Positions 45,955-56,283 of a DNA stretch of 64,000 nt are shown piece after piece (within the stretch, counting starts at the first letter, position 1; each line of letters starts with the position of its first letter). The stretch comes from Branchiostoma floridae (Eukaryota; Chordata; Leptocardii; Amphioxiformes; Branchiostomatidae), in NCBI RefSeq assembly GCF_000003815.2, contig NC_049988.1, forward strand, positions 1,457,703-1,521,702, in the 5' to 3' direction. A program made the translations under genes and the position numbers. The notes under the pieces were generated by a model. That model ran no database searches. It had not been told where the DNA came from and saw nothing but the letters and a program-made list of their open reading frames with translations.

Positions 45955-46407
45955 CAGTCAAACCTGTCCAAGACGACCACCCTGTGCACCGGGCAAAAGC
46001 GGTCGATTTGGTTAGGTGGTTGGATAGAAGAGTATCGACTCACGACATGCCCGATGCATAGTTTGAATGGTTTCCGTTGTGTTTAATGGAAAATAGCAAG
46101 CGCACGCACGTGCATCCGCCGCCATCTTTATTTTGAACATAACATCGTAATGGAAGTCAAAATCCGACGCAAACTGGCCGAATTCGGCACAAAATCGCGC
46201 TAGTTATCATAGAAAATCGATGACACCTCAAGGTTTAAAAATGACGTGGGCAGGGAATTGGTCCTCGTCACGGTCGCATTGGCCAGGTAGTCGTTGTGAA
46301 GAGGTCCCTTAATGGGGAAAATTTTTGGGACCGAGAAAAAGAGGTCGTATTGTCGTATTGGCCAGGTGGTCGATAAGAAGAGGTAGTCGCTTTGGCAGGT
46401 TTGACTG
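45955..46407. mobile_element. Pogo/Tigger-like MITE, copy B
   Basis: The ends CAGTCAAACCTGTCCAAG and its approximate inverse ending CAGGTTTGACTG are bounded by TA on both sides (45953-45954 and 46408-46409). The TA duplication and CAG ends fit the Tc1/mariner-pogo group. There is no ORF. Confidence 0.85.
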
Positions 46408-46625
46408 TATTTTTTTTTATTCAAATTTGCTGTATTCAAATTTGTTTTGAAATTTGCTGTATTCTCGCCACAGATTAATGATAAAAATTACTACTTCTAC
46501 CCAGTGACAAAATTAAAATCCAGACCCATAATGGGCACAGCTACTTGGCATTTACAACGCTATTTTCTTATGAGAACATTGCTGAAGATCCAGCTCAAGT
46601 TTGGGGCAAAGCAAGAAGAGTAGTA

Positions 46626-47193
46626 CAGTAAAACCTGTATTAGCGGTCACCTTTGCATAGCGACCACCTGGCAATTGCTGTCACTTTTTTTCCGCCCCTT
46701 GGATTTTTGCCATTAACCTTAGCTTTAAGAAATAGTCTATGGCGGCCACATGTCCAACGTGACGATGGCCACACGATTGCCGGTCCAGTAGATACAGAAA
46801 CACTGCATGGCGACCATACAACGGTCGCATGTCACCCTGCACCGACTTTAAAATTGTAGTTTGTGAGGATATGGAGTTCCTGACACGGTCATTATGGCTG
46901 TATGGAAGGTAGGATTGTCTTGAAAGTTATAGCGCAAGTCTTTGTTGGCGAATTTACCGATATTGCTCATGATAATATCAATCATTTTCGGTAGATTTGA
47001 CTTTGCCAGGGTCAGTTAAATTTTGAAACGATCTAGACAATGTTATTTGTTGTGAAAGTTTGCTGGGTATTGAAATCATGTGTAAATTATTGCTAGTGGT
47101 CAATTGATCAGCATTCTCTCTATAGTGGCCACCAGTCTTTAGTGGCTATATTTCTCCAGTCCCTTGAGTGCCCGCTATAGACAGGTTTGACTG
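46626..47193. mobile_element. Pogo/Tigger-like MITE, related family, copy C
   Basis: The ends CAGTAAAACCTGTATTAGCG and the inverse ending acaggtttgactg are bounded by TA (46624-46625 and 47194-47195). The 568-bp interior uses repeated 'ggccac'/'cgaccac' phrases like the other two copies but is otherwise different. Confidence 0.8.
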
Positions 47194-47516
47194 TAGATTG
47201 CTACGGCTGATATTTATGTACACTTTTTCAGACATACATTATTTTCGACATTATCTCTTGGTTTTCTAACATCACTTCCACTTTTTGAGCATAGGGAATA
47301 ATGTAACATGGTCTTGAAGCTTTGTCTTTCCATCGATTCTATGTACTCCCTGCATGCATTCTGTTAATATTATTCCAGCATACGAAAATAGCACGTTTGT
47401 TTTAGCATATTAGCATATAAGTATCGTCATTTCATACTTTGGGAGTCCAAATGTGCACAGAAGCTAGCCGCAAGAAGATCCCTTTCTCTACTCGTAAATC
47501 ATTATTATCATCTTTC

Positions 47517-47570
47517 TCTTTATCTATCTATCTCTTTATCTATCGATCGATCTATCTATATCTATGTGAG
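47517..47570. repeat. (ATCT)n microsatellite
   Basis: Tetramer run of atct/atcg. The Ser/Tyr-rich open frame over it is a repeat translation. Confidence 0.85.
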
Positions 47571-48000
47571 TGTATGTGTGTATATTGTTGCCACCAATGT
47601 ATCGGCACACAAATTTTCTTCGTAAAACTCTACATTGTGAGTGGTAATTGACAGTGCAGTGGATTCAGACTATCTTGTATAATTTTTTGTTCTGCTCCAC
47701 ACAACGCAAACCACACACTTAGTTCCGTAATGTATTTACGAGTAAAACATTGATACACCAGTTCACTTCCTCACGATTCCGTATCCTCCTACCATTACGT
47801 AAGTATATTAGAGACGGAATGGGCACGTGTGCTTTCGCTGATAAAATGAGAATTTAGCCATATGTGGTTTGCTCTTAACAGGATGAAACAACATGATAAG
47901 AAATATGTGCTTGCAAGTCTTAACGTGATTGAAGAATCGGTTGTCTTTTTTTTTTTTTTGTACTTTATTACATGTCACAGAAAGCTGTACAATATGTAGC

Positions 48001-51000
48001 TTATATCATATTTCTAAGAATACATTCTGATTTGAAAATTTTCAGAATGATTTCTGCATCTTGACATAGTGAATTCGGGGATGACACTGTAGACTTATAT
48101 TTTACAATGGATAGTTTCGCAACTAGCAGCAGTTCATTGATGTACCGAAACTTGTTTGACATATGAGGGTTGTATCCAAAAATAATGTCCTGTACAGTGA
48201 GAGATATGGAATAACTAAACAAACTTTCCACATAATCCCATAATGGTTTAACAATTTTACAGTCAAAGAAAAAATGCTCTATATATTCTATAATATCGCA
48301 AAAAATACACTTATTATTTTCTACAATTCTCATCTTATGCAACAATATTTTGGTCGGATAAATATTATGCAAGATCTTCCATTGCAAACTAATAAGTTTG
48401 GGTTCTTTAGTGGTCAAGAAGGGAGATTTCCATAGTACATGCCAAGAAATGGAACGAAAATCGTACATAGGAAATCGTTTCTCCCAGAAATTCTGTGAGA
48501 CTGGGACTGCTTGGTATTGCATGATACAGAAATTCTTAAAGAAGATAGAGTCTAGTAAGCGGATGTCTTTACCACAAAGTTTGATACTAGGAGATTCTTC
48601 GTTGTCTAATCGAGAAAAACCTTTCCATTGTTTGGGAATTGAATTGATTAAAGCATGATACTGTAGTAATACATGTGCATCATTACCAACAATAGCTTTT
48701 ACATCATCAAAAGATATAAAGTTACCCTGATCATCCACAATATCATTTACATAAAGAATATGTCGTCTAATCCATTTCTTAAAATAAAGCATGTTGCCCT
48801 TGTAACTTATACAAGCATTGTTCCATAACAATTGCCAATTTACTTGATTTACCTCAATATCATTGACATTCTGTACAGGTTTCATTTCATACCAAGTAAG
48901 TATGAGTTTACGGTAATAGAGAGGTAAGGGCAACAGTGAATCTTTAGATGACACATGGACTGCCGAGCAGTTATGTCTCAATATACAAAGATCAGGTCCT
49001 AACTTCTTAAAATAATACAGTTGTATCTTCTTCCATGTAGGAGTAGGAGTTTCACTACCGGATAACAATTTTTTTATCGATCGTAATAAACAACATTTGT
49101 GCATTATTCTTATATCTATCATTTTCAATCCTCCCTTTGAATAGTCTTGAACCATCACATTACGCTTTACTCTATCTCTTTTCCAGATAAATCTGTAAAA
49201 CATCAAATTAACATCCTTTAAGAAGCTATCCGGTGGTATAAGTGCACCAAAACTGTAAGACAGTTGTGAAGCTACAAGGTTTTTGAGCACTGTTATTTTT
49301 CCTATAAGACTAAGGTTGCGTGAAGCCCAAGATGATAAAATATTTTTCATCTTACAGTATTTTTTGCTCCAATTTACTTCTACTTCAGAGGCACAACATG
49401 CAGATGAGAAAACAATCCCTAAACATTTTGCTGTGGTGCACCATTTTAGCCCACTAGCTTGTTCAGAGCAGTGTCTCCAAGGGCCTAGCCACATGGCTAC
49501 TGTTTTTTCTTTATTCAAAACTAGACCAGAAAAAACGGAAAAATGTCTAATAATATCTAAACTTCTATCAATAGAAATTTTGTCACCAAGTATCAGTTCA
49601 GTATCATCTGCATATTGAAAAATTCGAGATTCAACATCGGAGTCGCTAAGCCCAGATAATGTAATACCTTTGATTTCGGAAGACTGGCGGACTTTAAGAG
49701 CAAAGAGCTCTGTGGCTAGAATAAACAGAAGAGAAGACAGGGGACATCCTTGACGTACACCTCTTCCTAGGTCAAACCATTCAGAGATATGACCACAATG
49801 ATTGATACAACTACGGGCATTATTAGTGTATACCTTTACCCACTGAACAAAATCTGAACCGAAATTGAACTTTTCAAGAACATTTATAATGAGGTCTTTG
49901 GAAATAGTATCAAAGGCTTTGCTGTAATCTAAGAAGAGAATGGCACCTGGAACATTAGAATCTCTAGTAAAGCAAATTATGTCATCTATGGCTCGTATGT
50001 TATTCAAAATACTACGTCCCTTGATATATCCAACTTGGTCTGGTCCAACAATGTGAGAAATAATGTTCTGTAATCTATTTGCTAATATCTTTGCACCTAT
50101 TTTGTAATCCGTATTTGTGATTGAGATAGGTCGCCAGTTAGACAGCTGGTCTCTACTTAAATCTTGGTGTTCACCCCCTTTAAAGAGTAAGGATATAACC
50201 CCTTTACGTTGAGTGGAAGAAAGCTGGTTCTTCGTGTAGCCCTCATTTAGTGAGTTCAAAACCATAGATCCTATTCTGCTCCAAAAGACTTTATAAAAGT
50301 CAGTAGTAAGGCCATCTAGGCCGGGACTGCAATTTGTCATGTTACGTAGAGCAGATGTACATTCCGTCATAGTAAACAACCCTTCACAAGATTTACTTTG
50401 CATGTCAGACAACGTCGGAAAATTTACGTCTGTAATAAAGTCATCAAAGCTTTCTATGTCGAAATCGTCGTTTTTACTGTATAGTTTTCTATAGTAATCA
50501 ACTTGTTGTTCCAATAATTTATTTTGATCTGTTATTATGTGACCGTCAGGTGTTCTGAGGCTTGTAATAACATTGTGTATGGCACGTGACTTCTCAAGTC
50601 GAAGAAAGTAGGCTGTGTTTTTTTCTCCTTCCTCAATCCATTTAACTTTTGAGCGGATTTGTGCACCATGCGCCTCGTGAAGGGCTAATGCTTCAAACTC
50701 AGCTTTTGTGTTGTGCACCTGTTGCTGTAATGTTAAATTCTTTGGATCGGAAGCTAATTGTTTTTCCAGCCGTTCTAATTTTTCATCAATTATGTTGTGT
50801 TTGGATCGTTTTTCAAGAGCCTTTTGTTTCCCGTAACTAATTGAGAAAGTTTTTATCTTACTCTTACAGATGTCCCATATTAACTGTTTATCTTCGATCA
50901 CAGAGTCACTAAGGCCTTCTTGGATGTTTCCTATGATTTCATTAACACGATCAACAAACACCTTATCTTTTAGAAATGAATTATTGAATTTCCAATATGA

Positions 51001-51735
51001 AGGTCCTTTGTCAAACTGTGTTACAGACATATCCAATACAACAGCTCTATGATCACTGCAGGGGAAAGAGATGATTTCACATGCAGTAGTTTTATCAAAC
51101 AAAAAGTCATTAATCAGGAGATAATCTAGTCTCCTGGCTGTAAAAGGGTTTCTCTTAGACCATGTGTAATCCTTGTCTTCACTATGGAAGACTCTCCAGA
51201 TGTCAAGTAGTTCAAGGTTGTCTGTTAAATTATTAAAACATTTAACCTCTGCTTTATCATGCTCTTTCCCTGCTACATTGTCGAGATCACGATTGAGTAC
51301 TGTATTGAAATCACCAGCTAACATAAAATATTCACCGTCACAACAATGTTCTTGCAGTTGAGTTAGAACCTGTTTGTAGAACAGTTTCTTACTCACTACA
51401 TTGTTAGGAGCATATACATTGAAACAAACAAATTTCTCACCATGGTGTATGAATTTTATACCAATGACCCTCTCAGATATATCTATAAATTCCACATTTT
51501 TAATGTTGGAACCTTTAGATATCAAAATAACTTGTCCTTTGCTATGACAGGTACCAGGGTGTGCGTAAAGCATCCCTCCCCATTCTGTCTTCCATGTCTC
51601 TATATCAGCACTGCTGATGTAAGTTTCTTGCATAAAAGCAATGTCTATCTTCTTATCTTTAAGGTATTGAAAAACAGTTCGCCGTACCGTTCGTTTCCTT
51701 AAGCCTCGCGTGTTGATGGTGAGTAGTCGAACCAT
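48001..51735 (-). CDS. LINE ORF2: APE endonuclease, reverse transcriptase, C-terminal zinc motif
   Basis: 1244 residues. Residues 1-235 are an APE-like endonuclease (NTRG, MQETYI, AGDFNTVLNRD, CSDHRAVV), which nicks the target DNA. The reverse transcriptase lies at about 490-770: SNWRPISITNTDYKI, the first catalytic block FLDYSKAFDTI, RGVRQGCPLSSLLF and the second catalytic block FQYADDTELIL. The C-terminal CIFCDIIEYIEHFFFDC is the Cys/His motif common in L1/Tx1 ORF2. It primes reverse transcription at the nicked target. All catalytic residues are present, with no stop or frameshift. Confidence 0.97.
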   Translation of the reverse strand: MVRLLTINTRGLRKRTVRRTVFQYLKDKKIDIAFMQETYISSADIETWKTEWGGMLYAHPGTCHSKGQVILISKGSNIKNVEFIDISERVIGIKFIHHGEKFVCFNVYAPNNVVSKKLFYKQVLTQLQEHCCDGEYFMLAGDFNTVLNRDLDNVAGKEHDKAEVKCFNNLTDNLELLDIWRVFHSEDKDYTWSKRNPFTARRLDYLLINDFLFDKTTACEIISFPCSDHRAVVLDMSVTQFDKGPSYWKFNNSFLKDKVFVDRVNEIIGNIQEGLSDSVIEDKQLIWDICKSKIKTFSISYGKQKALEKRSKHNIIDEKLERLEKQLASDPKNLTLQQQVHNTKAEFEALALHEAHGAQIRSKVKWIEEGEKNTAYFLRLEKSRAIHNVITSLRTPDGHIITDQNKLLEQQVDYYRKLYSKNDDFDIESFDDFITDVNFPTLSDMQSKSCEGLFTMTECTSALRNMTNCSPGLDGLTTDFYKVFWSRIGSMVLNSLNEGYTKNQLSSTQRKGVISLLFKGGEHQDLSRDQLSNWRPISITNTDYKIGAKILANRLQNIISHIVGPDQVGYIKGRSILNNIRAIDDIICFTRDSNVPGAILFLDYSKAFDTISKDLIINVLEKFNFGSDFVQWVKVYTNNARSCINHCGHISEWFDLGRGVRQGCPLSSLLFILATELFALKVRQSSEIKGITLSGLSDSDVESRIFQYADDTELILGDKISIDRSLDIIRHFSVFSGLVLNKEKTVAMWLGPWRHCSEQASGLKWCTTAKCLGIVFSSACCASEVEVNWSKKYCKMKNILSSWASRNLSLIGKITVLKNLVASQLSYSFGALIPPDSFLKDVNLMFYRFIWKRDRVKRNVMVQDYSKGGLKMIDIRIMHKCCLLRSIKKLLSGSETPTPTWKKIQLYYFKKLGPDLCILRHNCSAVHVSSKDSLLPLPLYYRKLILTWYEMKPVQNVNDIEVNQVNWQLLWNNACISYKGNMLYFKKWIRRHILYVNDIVDDQGNFISFDDVKAIVGNDAHVLLQYHALINSIPKQWKGFSRLDNEESPSIKLCGKDIRLLDSIFFKNFCIMQYQAVPVSQNFWEKRFPMYDFRSISWHVLWKSPFLTTKEPKLISLQWKILHNIYPTKILLHKMRIVENNKCIFCDIIEYIEHFFFDCKIVKPLWDYVESLFSYSISLTVQDIIFGYNPHMSNKFRYINELLLVAKLSIVKYKSTVSSPNSLCQDAEIILKIFKSECILRNMI

Positions 51736-51763
51736 GGGTGTTGATGGAAGATAGACCTAAGTC

Positions 51764-53011
51764 CTACCCATTGTCTTTGTTTCTCCTCTGATCGTTGTGG
51801 CGACCGTCGTCTTTGTACAGTTTGTCCGGCTTCGACTTGTCAAGCGGAGTCAGAACATTCTTTCTCTTCCTAGTTGACCTTGATGTCCCAGGTTGACGCC
51901 GTTGACCTTGATCTCTAGTGTCCTCAGTGCTGGTGGGCGCTGGGCGCGTTGAACGTGTAAGTCTTCTCTGATTGGTTCCACTAGAGAGACCGGCTTGTTC
52001 CTGATGTGGGGGGTTTGCAATTGACTCTGTCTCACACCGAGTGTTCTCTGCGCCATCACTGTCCCCTGTAACTAGACTCTCGGCTGTCTCATCGGGATCA
52101 CCAGAAGCCCAGTCTGTCCAGTCTTGATCTTCTCCACTATTTTTGTTATTAACGACTGCTCTCGAAGCACTAGTCGATCGAGAGTTGGACGCCTCCCGGG
52201 CAGCTCTGAGTCCTTGCTGAACTTTCTGCTCAACATCTCTTCTTTCTCTTGATGGATTACTTCTTTCGGCCCTGCACCACTTTTTTGTGTGACCTTTTTT
52301 TCCGCAGTTGTGGCAAGTGATGCGATGAGGGCATTCGTGGAATGCATGGTCCTCTGACTTGCAAGATTTGCAGTTGATATGCTGGCCATCGTGGAAAACT
52401 GTCACTTCAATGTCAATCAGAGAACCTGTATCCGTAGGGTCAGGTATGCTGTAGGTACCGTACCGCTGGAATGGGTTGGTGATCTTCGACGCATAACAGA
52501 ATCTGTGGCCCGAGTACAGGTGCTGAAAGGGGGAGTCCGCATTCCTGTTCTTCTTCTGATGTCTCAGGACTTCTGTCGTCCTTTCAGCTCTCGAGTCCAC
52601 CCATTGTGCAACCTCATCATCCGATACACTATGCGGAATACCATGGATAGAAATCCTGATTTCGGTTTTCCTTAAACCCGTTTTCTGGAAATCCAGGATT
52701 CCGTAGGATTTTGAACCGACAACCACTCGACCTACGCTGATTGCTTTCGCCTTAGCATCCAGGCATGTAAAATTAATTACCCAGGTGCGCTTCTGGCTCA
52801 GGTACTGTGCGCCTAGGATTTCTTCTGGTTTTATGGAATCATCCAGCTCAGTCTGAACAGTATTGTACAGTGCTTCAACTATATCAAATTCAGACAACTT
52901 GGGCATACCGACCGCGTCGATTTTGATCCAAAGATTGGTGTCTTGGAGCCTTGAAATGTCGTCACGTGCCGCCATCTTTCCTGTCGGAGTAGCCCTCCCA
53001 CTGGTCTTCAA
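51764..53011 (-). CDS. LINE ORF1: nucleic-acid-binding protein with two zinc knuckles
   Basis: 415 residues. The N-terminal half has IKIDAVGMPKLSEFDIVEAL and IRISIHGIPHSVSDDEVAQW, resembling an RNA-recognition-like fold. Two CCHC knuckles follow: CKSCKSEDHAFHEC and CHNCGKKGHTKKWC, both with C-x2-C-x4-H-x4-C spacing. The tail is basic, Ser/Arg-rich and probably disordered. The product should bind the element RNA and package it with ORF2. An internal ATG (MAARDD) in good context could also serve as the start. ORF2 begins 28 bp after the stop. Confidence 0.93.
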   Translation of the reverse strand: MKTSGRATPTGKMAARDDISRLQDTNLWIKIDAVGMPKLSEFDIVEALYNTVQTELDDSIKPEEILGAQYLSQKRTWVINFTCLDAKAKAISVGRVVVGSKSYGILDFQKTGLRKTEIRISIHGIPHSVSDDEVAQWVDSRAERTTEVLRHQKKNRNADSPFQHLYSGHRFCYASKITNPFQRYGTYSIPDPTDTGSLIDIEVTVFHDGQHINCKSCKSEDHAFHECPHRITCHNCGKKGHTKKWCRAERSNPSRERRDVEQKVQQGLRAAREASNSRSTSASRAVVNNKNSGEDQDWTDWASGDPDETAESLVTGDSDGAENTRCETESIANPPHQEQAGLSSGTNQRRLTRSTRPAPTSTEDTRDQGQRRQPGTSRSTRKRKNVLTPLDKSKPDKLYKDDGRHNDQRRNKDNG

Positions 53012-54333
53012 AAGACGGGCACAAAGTCTTCCAAAGATTGAAAGAAAGTAATTCCAAGGCAGCGACGAAAGTCAGCACACACTTATGTATCACTACTGAC
53101 TCAAAAAGAACGGTTAGCACCGCTCGAGAGCTTCCAGAACGCGAATTCTGGAGAGCTCACACAAAACACGTCAGATGACAACACCTGACCTTTGACCTCT
53201 CCCTAAATCGAATCGGTTGTCTTATTTACAGATAAATGACGTAAGTGGGTCAAGACGTGTCAATTACTTTGTGTATCCCTATCGCTAATAAGACATTATC
53301 TTTTTTTCACTCGTCTCATTCAACTGCGATTATTTAATAGATTTCAATTATGCAACTTCCAGCGTCATGATATGGAATCCAAATGACCTGGAATTTAGTA
53401 TAGGGCCTAGTTATCACATATAATATGGAATAATGAATAATATGTGGAAGAGTACGGGAATGTTGGGAATGGTTCCAATCTTGTACAGAGGTAAAAAAAA
53501 ATCTATTTTTGTATAGGTGTATTTTGGATGGTCTATTATTGTGAAAGGTTTACATAGAAGGCCATAGCCCACTAAAACAGTCTCCTAGTCATTTATATAA
53601 GAGAGAGAGAGAGACAGAGTGAAAAAGAGAGAGAAAGAAATAGTTTATTTCTTTTACATCTAAGTCGCGGCCCGAGAGCCGAATTAGTAGGCTTGTTTAC
53701 ACTGCAATTCTGCACATTGTTACTAACTATATTGTAACATAAACAATACAAATTAGACGTATATTGCCAATAATACAAGGAATAAACAATATAAATACGA
53801 GGAGTACCGGTGCAATGTCTAAAATACAAATTGAAAAAAACTTTAAAACTGCAAAATTTAGAAGTCTGATTATGATAAATGTAATTAATTTGTTTTGCAA
53901 ACTTTGCTGAAAACTGATTGTCCAATCTGGTATCATAGAGTCTACGGGTCATTTAATGAACTGATCATTGTTGCTATTGCACTGGTTAGGCTTAGGTCAC
54001 ATTTCCAAACCGGGGCCCGGCCGGGCTGTTTGTGGAAACGAAACATAGAAAATGTATACGTAAAAATATACACAAATAATGCCCACGACTATTCTCTTTA
54101 CGTTCTGTGTATTTCTACGTTTTTGCTGGTGCGTAGCACCAGCTTTAATAGAGACAGCAGAAGCGGGTCTTTGGATGCATGGATAGATGGATGCATGGTT
54201 CGGTGAGCACAAATAGTCCGTAGATTGAAAAAAAGTATCAGAAAACAGATAACTAATGCCATAGAATGCCAAAATAAATCTAAAGTCAAAGAATAAGATG
54301 TGAAAGTACAAAAAGAAAAAAATCTATTGTTGG

Positions 54334-54614
54334 TAGGAGGAAGTACCAGTACAGAAAATTAAGGTATAGGTCCCGTTCAGGTCCAGAGAATCATTTCCAG
54401 GTCCGGACCTGAACCTGGACCTGATTGTCTTCGCTCTTGTGTCTTCTTGGCCCCTGGTAAGACCCCAAATGCCTGCCAACATAGTGTGTCCATTTTGTAA
54501 TTGGCGAAACCTGTTCCTCTAATATTTTTTTTTCAGGTCTGTTTTTTTTTCGAATTGGTCCAAGAAGAAAAAAAAATGTTTTGCACCCGTATGATGTACT
54601 GGACCCTACACCTA
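54334..54614. mobile_element. Non-autonomous hAT element, copy 3 (diverged)
   Basis: The ends TAGGAGGAAGTACCAGTAC and GGACCCTACACCTA are flanked by attgttgg (54326-54333) and actgttgg (54615-54622), an 8-bp duplication with one mismatch. The interior carries the same ggtccggacctgaacctgg motif as the other copies. Confidence 0.8.
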
Positions 54615-55003
54615 ACTGTTGGTATACCATACTATGTGTTTTTAGTCCTATGTTCAACCTTCCTGGCCACTTTGCTTTCATACTGAAAGAAACTTTTTTT
54701 TTGCCAAACTTTTTTTTTTTATTCGCTCGCTCGCATCAGTTTTGGAGTTCCCAGAGCATGTCATCCATATAATCAAATCAACATGGCCTTAGACAAATCT
54801 CATGTAGTGTTTTTTAATAGAAGACAGACCAATTCAGTAATTCGATGTTTAAAAACTCTTTTTTCGTGTGATTTTGTTTAACATCCAGGCTTTTTCCAAA
54901 ATACGCACCGGCCAGCTTTTTTCAGAAGCTTTCTTGTTTATATAATGCTTTTCGTTCTCGACAGCTGCTCGACTAGGCCCAGTTTGGAAATGTGACGTAA
55001 GCC

Positions 55004-55303
55004 TTAGTTACCGATTAGTCCCAGTAGGCTGTTGTCAGCGTGCATTGTTGCGGAGTTGCCTCCCATGTTGTTGTCCACGGTTTGGGGGCAGCCACACAGA
55101 GGTGACCTTTCAACTCTCACAGCAAAGTCAGTGCGTAGTCTTCGTCTACGGGTTGAAAGGCGAGCAAGTTCTAGATGTTGGAGAGCTACGCTGTACGAGG
55201 TGAACTGTCGTCCCAACATCATCCTGAAGGCCCTTCTCTGCACCCGCTCTTAGGCGGCCGACTGCCTCTGGGTCAGCGCCGAGGCCCAGCATGGTGCAGC
55301 GTA
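55004..55303 (-). mobile_element. LINE 3' fragment related to the 10045-12710 element
   Basis: Minus-strand translation contains RAFRMMLGRQFTSYSVALQH and ARLSTRRRRLRTDFAVRVE, which aligns with the C-terminus of the LINE at 12126-12260. It ends at a stop near 55004. The copy has an internal stop, is cut by the neighbouring inverted-repeat element, and is dead. Confidence 0.8.
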
Positions 55304-55839
55304 CCCACCCCCTAGTGGTTACATATTAGGCCACAGCAAGTAAATTTTATGGATGACATCCTCTGCAGACTGCAAAAATAATGAGATAGGGCGAAAAAAA
55401 AACAAGATGGTTAAAAAAAATAAGACGGCTAAATTTTCAAAATAGACACCATAAACGTCGTAACAAGAGTTTAAGTGACAAAACATGGTAGCACTGACAA
55501 CAAATCATTCATTCCTGTCTTCAAGAAGTGAACTTGTGTTGTTAAAGTGACACTATTGTGGTAGACTGGTATTACTTACCAAGTTGCCAACTACACTCGT
55601 GACTTCCATAGTGGTGCCACTTTTACAGCTATTCAGCTGGTTTCGCTTCTATAACTACAGACATCATAGGCTACCTCGCTAGTGTGACTTCTACAAGTAC
55701 AATCATTAGGCTAAAACACAACATACTGTCCCATTTTGGTACTTTTTTGTCATGTTGATCATGTACAAGGAAGAAAAAAATTCTTGTCATCCATAAAATT
55801 TACTTGTTGTGGCTTAATATGTAACCACTAGGGGGTGGG
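55304..55839. mobile_element. Inverted-repeat element, 536 bp
   Basis: About 55 bp starting cccaccccctagtggttaca at 55304 is inverted at the right end (55785-55839), allowing a few mismatches. The interior is AT-rich without an ORF. It abuts the LINE fragment on the left and a poly-G run at 55842-55859 on the right. The superfamily is unknown. Confidence 0.7.
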
Positions 55840-55861
55840 ATGGGGGGGGGGGGGGGGGGAG

Positions 55862-56283
55862 GTGGTACCGGTACAGAATATTCAGTTCCAGGTCGTTCAG
55901 GTCCAGGTCCGGACCTCGACCTGGACCTGATTCTGTATGTGGGAACTTGTAAAAGGGCGATAGTCAAAACAATGATCCATTTCGCTACAAGGTAAGCTGT
56001 TATGTGAAGTATTCGACTCCCACTGGTGTTTCATAATCTAACTGCCTTCGTACGATAGACTGTAAAACTTGATAGAAATGACTATACATTCTATGCTACT
56101 TCGGTCTTGTTATTTTCCTCGACCGGTAAGCCCCATAACGTGTGAATCCCTGATCATATAATCTGTTCATTTTCCAATAGGTCCAACATCCTGTCACCGA
56201 ATTTTGTCAGGTCCGCTTTTTCTGGACCGGTCCAATAAGAAAAATCGGTTTTGTACCGGTACACCGTATCGGTACATAGCCCC
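55862..56283. mobile_element. Non-autonomous hAT element, copy 4 (eroded ends)
   Basis: The left end ggtggtaccggtacagaat and the right end tgtaccggtacaccgtatcg, with the ggtccggacct core between, match copies 1 and 2. The outermost bases and the target duplication are not recoverable next to the poly-G run. Confidence 0.75.

Larger units (their letters stand above)
47948..53209 (-). mobile_element. Full-length, apparently intact non-LTR retrotransposon (Tx1/L1 type)
   Basis: On the minus strand this has a 5' UTR of about 200 bp, ORF1 (415 aa), a 28-bp spacer, ORF2 (1244 aa), a short 3' UTR with an aataaa signal and a pure A tail. A perfect 14-bp target duplication, gaatcggttgtctt, flanks it (47934-47947 and 53210-53223). 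Both ORFs are complete with no frame damage, so this is a recent insertion and may be competent to move. Similarity to Tx1 rests on the zinc-knuckle ORF1 plus APE-type endonuclease and RT in ORF2. Confidence 0.95.

Noticed and set aside
48398-51702. Plus-strand frames within the LINE
   Set aside because: They are antisense shadows of ORF2, which carries all the conserved blocks.
53593-54311. Overlapping minus-strand frames of about 100 aa
   Set aside because: AT-rich, with no domain and no splice support.
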